From positions 5,772,001 to 5,836,000 of the forward strand of contig NZ_CP050700.1 of NCBI RefSeq assembly GCF_010646885.2: a DNA stretch of 64,000 nt. The letters run 5' to 3'. The notes under the pieces are model-generated. The model was not told the DNA's origin, did not search any database, and worked only from the letters and a program-made list of their open reading frames with translations. Below are positions 45,093-52,222 of the stretch, piece after piece. The stretch comes from Desulfopila sp. IMCC35008 (lineage in GTDB: Bacteria > Desulfobacterota > Desulfobulbia > Desulfobulbales > Desulfocapsaceae). Made by a program: the position numbers and the translations under genes. Each line of letters begins with the position of its first letter. The first letter of the stretch is position 1.

Positions 45093-46202
45093 CTAAACCA
45101 GTTGTTTTGGCTCTCTTGGAACAAAAACATTTTCCATAAAGGCTGTACCGTCATCCCTTTGATAATTTTGGATGTACGAGTAATATTTTTCCAGTATCAT
45201 CTTGAGACTTTCGTGACCCATCATTTTTTGAACCCACCCTGGCAGCTCGCCAGCATCAAGCATCAAAGTCGCAAAAGTATGCCTCGTTTGATAAAGGGAC
45301 CTCGGCTTAAGCCCAGCCTTTCGTAAACCTGGTTTCCATACATGGTAGTTGATGGAGTTAGGTAGTAGAGGCTTGTTGTTTTTATTAACGAAAACATAGG
45401 GGGAATTTCCCTTTTTCTTTGCCCTCAAGTTAGTTAAGGCATCAATTACCGGCGGCACCATCTTGATATCTCTAATGGAACCATTAGTTTTTGGGCGTCC
45501 TTCTTCACCTCTTACCCTGGTTTCCTTTACCTTGATGATTCCCAGCTTGAAAGACACATTGTCCCATTTGAGAGCAGCCATTTCGCCAAATCTCATCCCT
45601 GTAAAAAAAGCAACAGTGAAGAAATCTCTATAATATTGATGAACTACATTCAAAAATAAATTGACTTCATCCATGGATAGAGGGCTGATATCAGGCTTGT
45701 CAGTTTTCAGGTTAGCGACAAGGTCCATAGGATTTTTTTCTATCAACTCTGCTCGCTGGGCAAAGCGCATGATAGCCCTCATTGGTACCAAGACATTATT
45801 TACTCGCTTGGCTGTGCAGGTAAGCTCTGCCATAAATTCTTCGATGTCAATGAAAGTTATGTCCGATATTGGAGTGTTGCCGAAGTGAGGTAAGATATAG
45901 GTGTTCATCGCACTTTTGTAATCTTTTAAGGTCGAGGACTTTATCCATTTGTCGCGTGTTTTGACCCACTTTACAGCGACTTTTCCAAATAGAACCTTAT
46001 CTTTTCCTGCGTCAACAACTGGTTTAATACTTCGAATTTCACCATATACTGCGATTTCCTTGAGATATTGGTCTCTCATTCTTCTCGCTTCTGTGACAGA
46101 GGTGGATAGGGCTTTTTTCAGTCTCTTCCCGCTTACCATCGCCACAAGGGACCAATTATCACCTCGTTGTTCCAAGTGATGGTTTTTGCTTTTCTTTGCC
46201 AT
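45093..46202 (-). CDS. int: tyrosine recombinase (integrase)
   Basis: 369 residues. N-terminal arm-binding region, SAM-like core-binding domain (about 75-165), and catalytic domain with Arg in GMRFGEMAALKWDN (about 200), Lys in the beta-hairpin KTNGSIRDIKM, His-x-x-Arg as YQTRHTFATLM (about 310), second His in MMGHES, and Tyr in EKYYSYI. The catalytic set is complete. The start at 46202 has GGAGGG seven bases upstream. It faces ssrA, next to its likely target site, and is three bases downstream of the excisionase-like gene. Confidence 0.95.
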   Translation of the reverse strand: MAKKSKNHHLEQRGDNWSLVAMVSGKRLKKALSTSVTEARRMRDQYLKEIAVYGEIRSIKPVVDAGKDKVLFGKVAVKWVKTRDKWIKSSTLKDYKSAMNTYILPHFGNTPISDITFIDIEEFMAELTCTAKRVNNVLVPMRAIMRFAQRAELIEKNPMDLVANLKTDKPDISPLSMDEVNLFLNVVHQYYRDFFTVAFFTGMRFGEMAALKWDNVSFKLGIIKVKETRVRGEEGRPKTNGSIRDIKMVPPVIDALTNLRAKKKGNSPYVFVNKNNKPLLPNSINYHVWKPGLRKAGLKPRSLYQTRHTFATLMLDAGELPGWVQKMMGHESLKMILEKYYSYIQNYQRDDGTAFMENVFVPREPKQLV

Positions 46203-46204
46203 GG

Positions 46205-46501
46205 TTATACCCTCCATTCCTTTTGTGGTTTGGTTGATACAACAGGCTTCTTCCTCTTGATTTCAGTTAATTGCTGTTGTCTTATCTGCACCTCTTTGGT
46301 TGTATGCTGTCCCTCTAATTTCAAGATTTCATCTAAAGGATATAATACCCTTGTTGAGCCTGGAAGGCGGAAAAATAGTAATTCGCCCTTGTTGCGATAG
46401 TTGATTATTGTGGATTGGGATACTTGCCATCGGGAAGCAAGTTCTTTCTGGGTTATCCAGGGACTCTGGATTTTGTTGTTTTTGCTATGTTCAGAAGACA
46501 T
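46205..46501 (-). CDS. excisionase-like helix-turn-helix protein
   Basis: 98 residues with a MerR/AlpA-type DNA-binding domain (ITQKELASRWQVSQSTIINYRNKGELLFFRLPGSTRVLYPLDEILK, at about 16-60). This fold is typical of excisionases and recombination directionality factors. It lies three bases before the integrase gene on the same strand with a GGAGG ribosome site. The C-terminal tail is basic. The upstream gap (46502-46808) is AT-rich and contains TATAACG, also present in the 47.6 kb dyad. Confidence 0.82.
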   Translation of the reverse strand: MSSEHSKNNKIQSPWITQKELASRWQVSQSTIINYRNKGELLFFRLPGSTRVLYPLDEILKLEGQHTTKEVQIRQQQLTEIKRKKPVVSTKPQKEWRV

Positions 46502-46808
46502 ACCTGTATTACCTCCGGATTCACCGTTGATAATCCAGGGAAAACCACTGAATATTTACCTTTGATGTTTTATTTTTAGAGTGAAATGGGCTCTAATATT
46601 GCCCTATAACGGATTCTTAACTTGGTCATCCATATTTATTTTCTGACTACTATGCGTTTTGTTACTTTTTTTTGACTAATCACCTGGTATTAAAATAAAT
46701 TGTCCAACTGTGTCATTCTATGGACTATATCTGTATCGCTGCTTTGATGTTTGGAAAAGTAGTTTCAGCGCTACTACTCAAACTGAAGTAAACCTACTGT
46801 AGCTAACC

Positions 46809-47465
46809 TCAGTACTCATATCCGTGAGTAGAAATCACTGCTCTAAAACTTTCCCGCCGGCGTTGTAATTGTTTGTAGTACTGGTCATAATTCATATTAT
46901 TAGCCACAACAACATCACGAATACTGCTATTTCCTGATATAACCAGCATGTCCTGTTCGCTAAAATGCTCACGAGTTATTGATAACAATTGTTTTGCGAT
47001 TAAATATTCTTCAGGGGTTCCGAGACTGGCCGGCATGAGAAACCACTCTTCACACTCAGTTTCAGACACACGATAGTTTTTATTTTTTCCGTCATAAACA
47101 TCCAGCCTGGAACGGTTCTTTTCATTAAAATTTCTTGGCTTATAACGCTTGAGTAAATTCCTGACATAATGATGTACAAAATACATCACCCAAGTAATTA
47201 GCTGTGCTTTGGTGCTATCGTATTTTTGGTAATGTTTCCTCATCATACACTGGTGATACAGTTCTTCGATTACAAAATCCTGTGTTTGCTGAAGCAGCTT
47301 GTATTTCTCATACCTATGTTCTGCCTCCCACGACGCTCCAAAATGATACCCGCATAATATTCCTACTCGTGCTTTGATACATCTTGATTCGTAAATGCTG
47401 TAATTCGTCACCCTGACGACAACCTCGAAGAGTCGACGTAATTCCTGAAAATCAAATTCTTCCAT
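46809..47465 (-). CDS. sigma-70-like protein of the island
   Basis: 218 residues, basic and helical. The middle (KYDSTKAQLITWVMYFVHHYVRNLLKRYK, about 90-118) resembles sigma-70 region 2, which has the pattern of a helix followed by a short linker and an RNxLxxY segment. The C-terminus (RDVVVANNMNYDQYYKQLQRRRESF) resembles region 4 helix-turn-helix. I read it as a distant sigma factor or sigma-like regulator of the element. The start has AAGGAG upstream. It is divergent from the next gene across a region with a strong dyad. The match is by eye only. Confidence 0.5.
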   Translation of the reverse strand: MEEFDFQELRRLFEVVVRVTNYSIYESRCIKARVGILCGYHFGASWEAEHRYEKYKLLQQTQDFVIEELYHQCMMRKHYQKYDSTKAQLITWVMYFVHHYVRNLLKRYKPRNFNEKNRSRLDVYDGKNKNYRVSETECEEWFLMPASLGTPEEYLIAKQLLSITREHFSEQDMLVISGNSSIRDVVVANNMNYDQYYKQLQRRRESFRAVISTHGYEY

Positions 47466-47616
47466 ACTTTGTACTCCTTAATAATTCTAAAAATAAAGTT
47501 TCGGTCCATTTCAATCTCCTTTTGATTGTTTTTGCTTGGTACTTAACCGTTAATGTGGTACTAATGCGTCACATAACGAACAAACAGGTTGTAAAAAATT
47601 AATTTATATTTATTAT

Positions 47617-47655
47617 ACTATATAACGACTAACATGTCAATAGCCGTTATATAGT
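47617..47655. promoter_or_regulatory. 15-bp inverted repeat in a divergent promoter region
   Basis: ACTATATAACGACTA and TAGCCGTTATATAGT differ at only one paired position and flank nine bases. It lies between the divergent sigma-like gene and a plus-strand zinc-finger gene. The half-site core TATAACG also occurs upstream of the excisionase-like gene (about 46604). It is a strong candidate operator of an element-encoded regulator. Confidence 0.65.
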
Positions 47656-47733
47656 TTTGCCGTATCTATTCGCTGAAAATTATTTTACATCTGTCTATAT
47701 TACTGTTTTATGGCACAAAAAGAGGGTTTTGTT

Positions 47734-48288
47734 ATGTTGGAAATATTTTTAGAGCTGGCGTCTACAAAGATTACAGAAAAAGATTCAACCAAGTCTCAAT
47801 ACGCTGGACCTCTATATAGATGGCTTGAACTCATTGAGTCATGCCGATTAATGGGGGGAGGATTAGTCCTGGCTGAAGAAGAGCAACAGCACAAAGTTAC
47901 AAGTGCCCTTACAGAAAGCGATACAAGGCAGGCTCAGACCTTGCTGGAGAACATACAAAAAGCCAGCCTTGGAGCTATTGAAACTTTCAAGAAAAGAGAG
48001 AAATTGACTTCAGTTTATCCGGTTATCGCTACAATTGGTTTTGACAGTGAAGACCGAATGGTATTCCACTACAGCTTGGCTGTACCGAAAGGAAAAGCTG
48101 ACGAAATGGGGGTAACTTTAACGATATTTCTGAACCTTATTGGCCAGATGAACCTTGAACCCGAACGTTTTCAAATCTGTCCCAAATGCGGTAAGTATTT
48201 TTATCAATACCAGCGAAAGAGTCAAAAATACTGCTCAAGGTCTTGCAGCGATATGGGAAGAAGTGGAAAAATGTATTCTGAGGTCTAA
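47734..48288 (+). CDS. protein with C-terminal CGNR-like zinc finger
   Basis: 184 residues. The C-terminus has CPKCGKYFYQYQRKSQKYCS then RSCS (about 156-180): a CxxC plus CxxxC arrangement like CGNR-type zinc fingers found in regulatory proteins. The N-terminal 140 residues are helical and unassigned. AGAGGG seven bases upstream favours the ATG at 47734 over 47710. It is the only plus-strand gene in this part of the island. A DNA-binding regulatory role is inferred from the finger. Confidence 0.6.
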   Translation: MLEIFLELASTKITEKDSTKSQYAGPLYRWLELIESCRLMGGGLVLAEEEQQHKVTSALTESDTRQAQTLLENIQKASLGAIETFKKREKLTSVYPVIATIGFDSEDRMVFHYSLAVPKGKADEMGVTLTIFLNLIGQMNLEPERFQICPKCGKYFYQYQRKSQKYCSRSCSDMGRSGKMYSEV

Positions 48289-48312
48289 AGTTTTCCGGCA
48301 GATTATAACGGG

Positions 48313-48347
48313 CAGGGTCAAACCACAAAATTGGTCCGACCCTGTTT
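48313..48347 (+). terminator. stem-loop between convergent genes
   Basis: CAGGGTC and GACCCTG arms with an inner ACCA/TGGT stem, followed by TTTAAT on the plus strand. It ends transcription from the zinc-finger gene and may act on the minus-strand run as well. Confidence 0.65.
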
Positions 48348-48351
48348 AATG

Positions 48352-48633
48352 CTAAGCCTTTCTTTTCTCTTTAGATTGGAGCAGCTCCCTTCGTCTTTTT
48401 TCATCAATGGCTTCTTCATAGGCATTACCATAGATCATCGAACCAAAGATGAGCGCTTCTGCAAGGTCAAAACACCTTTGCTCTTCCTGCTCAGGTGAAC
48501 TGCGAGATTCGCAAGGCATATCCATCAATTCTGTATCATCGAAGTCATGTTCATCCGCAAAATCCTCTTCGCAGCCACTGTCTGTGTCGAAGCTATTGTC
48601 ATCAATAGGGTCATCAAAAAAGTCATCACACAT
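48352..48633 (-). CDS. small acidic protein of unknown function
   Basis: 93 residues. The first half is extremely acidic (MCDDFFDDPIDDNSFD and onwards, rich in Asp and Glu with several Cys), and the second half is a helical, basic-ended tail. Such acidic small proteins are common on phages and plasmids, sometimes as DNA mimics; there is no direct evidence here. The start at 48633 has GGAGA eight bases upstream; an in-frame ATG at 48729 would overlap the previous gene. It is the last gene of the minus-strand run starting at about 52.2 kb. Confidence 0.55.
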   Translation of the reverse strand: MCDDFFDDPIDDNSFDTDSGCEEDFADEHDFDDTELMDMPCESRSSPEQEEQRCFDLAEALIFGSMIYGNAYEEAIDEKRRRELLQSKEKRKA

Positions 48634-48679
48634 TGTCTTGTCTCCATATATTGTTGTTGTAGCACGATTTTTCGTCCAA

Positions 48680-48874
48680 TCAGCTGCAGTATCCACATTC
48701 AGAGCAGATAATCCGAAGCTCTGAGCCATTATAAATAGTCAAATTGTTGCCAAGCACTTCATTGAACGTCACATGGTGTCCGCAATCTAAAATAAATTTC
48801 TTGCGACTCAATATACCAAGCAGCTCTCGAAGTTCTTGTGTTGGCCGGTACGCCTTCTTTTGTTCTTTTGTCAT
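48680..48874 (-). CDS. small zinc-ribbon-like protein
   Basis: 64 residues with two Cys clusters, LDCGHHVTF and CSECGYCS, suggesting a small zinc-binding fold. Helical N-terminus (RPTQELRELLGIL). Ribosome site GGAGG eight bases before the ATG at 48874. It is preceded by an intergenic hairpin at 48897-48925. Confidence 0.6.
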   Translation of the reverse strand: MTKEQKKAYRPTQELRELLGILSRKKFILDCGHHVTFNEVLGNNLTIYNGSELRIICSECGYCS

Positions 48875-48896
48875 ATCGGTATCCTCCAAATAGAAT

Positions 48897-48925
48897 AAGC
48901 CCCCTGGCGCGAAACCAGAGGGCTT
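48897..48925 (-). promoter_or_regulatory. intergenic RNA hairpin 1
   Basis: Arms AAGCCCCCTGG (48897-48907) and CCAGAGGGCTT (48915-48925); the one mismatch is G-U only in the minus-strand RNA. Located between the DUF2958 gene and the zinc-ribbon gene. Confidence 0.65.
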
Positions 48926-48950
48926 TAGAATTGTATTAATTGATAGCTGA

Positions 48951-49319
48951 TTATAGGACAGCGGTGTTAAATTGATTTAACGGATTTGGCTGTTGATTCC
49001 ACCCTTGAGCCTGGGAGATTTTATCAATCTGGGACGCTGGCCGAATTTCCCAGTACAGGTCCATATCAATCTCAAGGCCCCGAACATTGAGCCTGTCCAG
49101 CTTGTGAATAGTAAAATAACCCCACTCCGCGGCCTGATAATCTCCGTTAAGGATGACGTATCCAAAAAAGGTGTCAGCTCCATCAAACTCGCAGACATAC
49201 CAGTCGCTGTTGGAGAGGAAGAAATGAAGGTAGATAAGCTTTTCCTTTACAGGAATATTTTCAGTTGCATACAATTTTGGTATCTGAGCTAAACTCTGTT
49301 GTGTAGGTTTGGTCCACAT
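48951..49319 (-). CDS. DUF2958 domain protein
   Basis: 122 residues matching the DUF2958 pattern: opening MWTKPTQQSLAQIPKLY, then KLIYLHFFLSNSDWYVCEFDG, FFGYVILNGDYQAAEWGYF and the closing MDLYWEIRPASQI. The family is found on plasmids, integrative elements and phages; its function is not known. AGGAGA six bases before the start. It is part of the minus-strand run with DUF932 and the nuclease/annealing pair. Confidence 0.85.
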   Translation of the reverse strand: MWTKPTQQSLAQIPKLYATENIPVKEKLIYLHFFLSNSDWYVCEFDGADTFFGYVILNGDYQAAEWGYFTIHKLDRLNVRGLEIDMDLYWEIRPASQIDKISQAQGWNQQPNPLNQFNTAVL

Positions 49320-49342
49320 AACTATTCTCCTGAAAATAGAAA

Positions 49343-49372
49343 ACCCCCTGCAGCCGTATAGCTACAGAGGGT
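49343..49372 (-). promoter_or_regulatory. intergenic RNA hairpin 2
   Basis: Arms ACCCCCTGCAG (49343-49353) and CTACAGAGGGT (49362-49372). Both mismatches are G-U in the minus-strand RNA. Between the DUF932 and DUF2958 genes. Confidence 0.65.
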
Positions 49373-49396
49373 AATTGAATGAATATGGTGCTGGAA

Positions 49397-50164
49397 TTAT
49401 CGGCTTATTAACGCTCGCTGCTGGTAAAAATCCCCAAGAGGAGAGCTACCGGTATTATCGAGTGAGTAAATGTAGTTGTCGATGATTTTGTTCAGCACCT
49501 TGTTCTTCTGAGGCAGAGAGAGCAGATTGCTGCTTTTATGGATATGACTTGCAGATTCATGGAAACCCCATAGGGTATCATCATAAACATTAGCATAGAG
49601 TCCGTTAAACTCAGAAAACTTGCTAGGCGGGATAACACTGTTCGTCATTATTTCCACGAGCAAGATTTTGGAGTCAATCTCGGTCAAAGGGTAATTCTTA
49701 AGATTTTCGTGCCATGCCTGAAAACCTTTTAACAGTGGAATCATCTTTCTCATTGAGCGATAGGCCAGGAATGCTAGTTCATCAGTGTCTAAGCCAGAAG
49801 TATGACGACGAAAAGCTAGAAATTCTCCGCTGAAACAGAGATTATCACAGACGAAAACGCGTGTTCCTGCTGTTACACCGAGTGACATGCTTTTATTCAT
49901 GCTGTTACGAATACCAATACTCCAGGAAAGTTCATTTGTTCCCTGAGAAAGGTCGTAGACACCGAACATCCTCTGCCCATCTTGTGCCAAAACATATTCT
50001 GACTTCACAATCTCCATACCCATTACATCAATTGCCTCTTGAATGGCCCTGATGACGTCGCCGTGATGGACAGGATGAAATGTTTTGGTAAAAGGTACTG
50101 CCGGCACATTGAATACTTCCGCTTCTGTTACGTGATTTGTTCCTGTTAAAATTGCGTTAGTCAT
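49397..50164 (-). CDS. DUF932 (phage/plasmid-type) protein
   Basis: 255 residues. The central block YDLSQGTNELSWSIGIRNSMNKSMS, followed by SLGVTAGTRVFVCDNLCFSGE, is diagnostic of DUF932 proteins found on plasmids and integrative elements, often near recombination genes. The biochemical role is not established. AAGGAG precedes the start. It follows a short unknown gene and a hairpin. Confidence 0.85.
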   Translation of the reverse strand: MTNAILTGTNHVTEAEVFNVPAVPFTKTFHPVHHGDVIRAIQEAIDVMGMEIVKSEYVLAQDGQRMFGVYDLSQGTNELSWSIGIRNSMNKSMSLGVTAGTRVFVCDNLCFSGEFLAFRRHTSGLDTDELAFLAYRSMRKMIPLLKGFQAWHENLKNYPLTEIDSKILLVEIMTNSVIPPSKFSEFNGLYANVYDDTLWGFHESASHIHKSSNLLSLPQKNKVLNKIIDNYIYSLDNTGSSPLGDFYQQRALISR

Positions 50165-50201
50165 TGTACAATCTCCTTATAGTGTGAGTTTGAAACAAAA
50201 A

Positions 50202-50232
50202 AGCCCCTTCCATCGAACTGACAGAAAGGGCT
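50202..50232 (-). promoter_or_regulatory. intergenic RNA hairpin 3
   Basis: Thirteen-pair stem, arms 50202-50214 and 50220-50232, five-base loop. Three non-Watson-Crick positions, all G-U in the minus-strand RNA. Upstream of the DUF932 gene. Confidence 0.65.
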
Positions 50233-50260
50233 CGTATTAAATTGATTTAACAAATGGGGA

Positions 50261-50485
50261 TTAACTTCTTCCCTGGGCTGCATAGAGAAACCAGGTTGAT
50301 TCACTTAACTGCTGGCCTGAAACTGGGCATTCGTCCAACAGGTCGGCGAAAAGATTCCATCCTTTCAGCCTGATATTCCTCACATCTTCTATACCACTAT
50401 ACTTTTTGACCTTGCAGGTATGAACCTGTGTTAAATCAAACAGTTCAGGGTTTATTCCAGCAGGATCAATATATTGCCAATACAT
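50261..50485 (-). CDS. small hypothetical protein
   Basis: 74 residues, aromatic-rich (MYWQYIDPAGINPELFDL, and STWFLYAAQGRS at the end). No family recognised. AAGGAGG six bases upstream fixes the ATG at 50485. Lies between the nuclease and DUF932 genes and is flanked on both sides by hairpins of the recurring type, so it is probably a real member of the transcription unit. Confidence 0.6.
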   Translation of the reverse strand: MYWQYIDPAGINPELFDLTQVHTCKVKKYSGIEDVRNIRLKGWNLFADLLDECPVSGQQLSESTWFLYAAQGRS

Positions 50486-50503
50486 GACGTTCCTCCTTAA
50501 ACA

Positions 50504-50541
50504 GCAAAGCCGCTGCATCAATATGGATACAACGGCTTTGC
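50504..50541 (-). promoter_or_regulatory. intergenic RNA hairpin 4
   Basis: Sixteen-pair stem, arms GCAAAGCCGCTGCATC (50504-50519) and GATACAACGGCTTTGC (50526-50541), six-base loop. Both mismatches are G-U in the minus-strand RNA. It lies immediately upstream of the ribosome site of the 74-residue protein gene. Confidence 0.7.
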
Positions 50542-50560
50542 ACTTGTTATTATTTCAAAA

Positions 50561-51385
50561 TTACCAGTTATGGCACGACTCGCTGAATTCACAATCAGTG
50601 TAGAGCCAGGACCGACACGGGATAAACACACGATTCTCTATCCCAGCAAGTACAGCAGCACTTAGCTTGGCGAATCTCTTACGGTCAGTAGGACCTCGGC
50701 TGGTGTGATACTGCTCGAACTTTGGCGTTTTAAGTTTCCTCAAGACGTCAAATCTTCCTTGAACTTCTGCCCGAGGAAAAACATAACGATTTGCAGCAAG
50801 AAGATAGCTGTAGGCTGTAGTCTGTAAATCTTCGTCCACAGACGATTGGGATTTTGCTTGTTTGCTGGTTTTGTGATCCACAACAACAAGATTTCCTTTA
50901 TTGTCTCGTAGCAGCAAGTCAATAATACCGATTAGCTGGATATCCTGGGGCTCTGCATTGTGATTGTAAAGAGGGGCAGAAAGTGGTAGCTCCACGGCCT
51001 CTATTGTGTAACCGTCTAAAGATATTTCCTTATGAAAAGCCTGAAGCATTTTATTGCCCATAAATATTGCTGACGGCGTATCTGGCATATCTTTTTTGTA
51101 AAGAATAGGAACGTTCACCAGCTCCATACTTTGATAAAATTTGCTGGCAAAAACGGACTCCAGTTCTGATAAGGGCAATATGTCGCCAGTCTGTTGAAGT
51201 GCTGTGTAATAGGCCTCTAAAGCCCCATGGATTGCCTTGCCAAAATGAAGGGCGATGCTGCTGTGTTTCCCTGGAACCCTCTGGACATAGTTGAACCAGT
51301 ATTTCAGGCTACAATTGATATAGGTGAAGAGCTGTGAATGGCTTATATGAAGCTGGTCTCGTAGGGTTTGTATTGCTTGTGACAT
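50561..51385 (-). CDS. PD-(D/E)XK nuclease (RecB/Cas4-like)
   Basis: 274 residues of the RecB-like nuclease superfamily. It has SHSQLFTYINCSLKYWFNY at the N-terminus, GKAIHGALEAYY with the metal His, the Asp in LIGIIDLLLRD, VVVDHKTSK as the D-x-K motif, and LQTTAYSYLLAA with the QxxxY element. Late Cys residues (IPCRSWLYTDCEFSESC) with the early one could hold an iron-sulfur cluster as in Cas4/AddB, though the pattern is not certain. It is next to a putative single-strand annealing protein gene, the usual partner of such an exonuclease in phage recombination. Confidence 0.85.
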   Translation of the reverse strand: MSQAIQTLRDQLHISHSQLFTYINCSLKYWFNYVQRVPGKHSSIALHFGKAIHGALEAYYTALQQTGDILPLSELESVFASKFYQSMELVNVPILYKKDMPDTPSAIFMGNKMLQAFHKEISLDGYTIEAVELPLSAPLYNHNAEPQDIQLIGIIDLLLRDNKGNLVVVDHKTSKQAKSQSSVDEDLQTTAYSYLLAANRYVFPRAEVQGRFDVLRKLKTPKFEQYHTSRGPTDRKRFAKLSAAVLAGIENRVFIPCRSWLYTDCEFSESCHNW

Positions 51386-51414
51386 GTTTTCCTCCTGACT
51401 GTGGGCATAACAAA

Positions 51415-51440
51415 GGGGAGCCGATTGCTCGGTACTCCCC
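51415..51440 (-). promoter_or_regulatory. intergenic RNA hairpin 5
   Basis: GGGGAG/CTCCCC stem extended by CCGA/TCGG with a two-base bulge, loop TTGC. Between the annealing-protein gene and the nuclease gene. Confidence 0.6.
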
Positions 51441-51466
51441 GTGATTTGGATATTTTAGGTGCTGGA

Positions 51467-52222
51467 TTAATTGGCTGTCATCTCTCCGATTAACGAAGAA
51501 GCATCCCCCTTACTTAAAAAGCTGATGACACTACCAAAGCGTTCTCTACTCATGTCATCCAGCTCTTTGCGGCTGATGTCTCGATCATCGGCGAGGTGTA
51601 AAAGAAAAGAGTGCTGTTTTTGAGAGAGTCTGGATGTTCCATTGCCTCCATTACTTTCATGGCCATTGCCGTTTCCACCATTACCATTGGTATCATTGCT
51701 GCGGCCCCCATTGGTACTGTGACCTGTACTGCCACCACCTGCTGAATGATGCATTTTACCAGGACTGGAGGGACAGTATAGAGTGCCTTCTGGGTCAGGC
51801 CTGAACGGGTCATTTTCAATCGCGGGGGAAGGTGGTTTATCAAAATTAAGATGAGATACCTCCTCAGCTGAACAATATTCAACACCATATCCAGCAAACC
51901 GAAGTGCTCTTGCTATAGCTCGTGTCTCTGCCAATTCCAAAATAGCCGGTGCGATCTTGGCATCTCGTTCTACACTGGCCATACTGACACCGGTGTATGA
52001 ACCCTTGTCTGTTGAGCATAGAGCCTTGACCACAGCCACGTTACCGTCATACTTAATGATTTCGGTACTGATGTCCAAGCTTCCATTGAGTTCATGAGCG
52101 AGCCTCAAACGCCCACCTACTTTAGGATAGTCGGTTACACTCCACTGACTGGTCTTTTTGTCAAAATGGCGCATAGTGACGAGCTCTTCGGGTAAAAATT
52201 GATTTCCATTTGCTTTTGTCAT
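51467..52222 (-). CDS. putative phage-type single-strand DNA annealing protein
   Basis: 251 residues. Residues about 75-140 (VAVVKALCSTDKGSYTGVSMASVERDAKIAPAILELAETRAIARALRFAGYGVE, named by position) have the helix pattern common to Rad52/Erf-like recombinases, notably ETRAIARALRFAGYG. A Gly/Asn-rich low-complexity linker (about 165-210) joins this to a small helical C-terminal domain. Recombinase function is inferred from the pattern and from the adjacent PD-(D/E)XK nuclease gene. The start at 52222 has AAGGAG six bases upstream. It is the first gene of the minus-strand run. Confidence 0.55.
   Translation of the reverse strand: MTKANGNQFLPEELVTMRHFDKKTSQWSVTDYPKVGGRLRLAHELNGSLDISTEIIKYDGNVAVVKALCSTDKGSYTGVSMASVERDAKIAPAILELAETRAIARALRFAGYGVEYCSAEEVSHLNFDKPPSPAIENDPFRPDPEGTLYCPSSPGKMHHSAGGGSTGHSTNGGRSNDTNGNGGNGNGHESNGGNGTSRLSQKQHSFLLHLADDRDISRKELDDMSRERFGSVISFLSKGDASSLIGEMTAN

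Noticed and set aside
48897..51440. CRISPR array
   Set aside because: The recurring elements are hairpins of different sequence separated by genes, not identical repeats with spacers.
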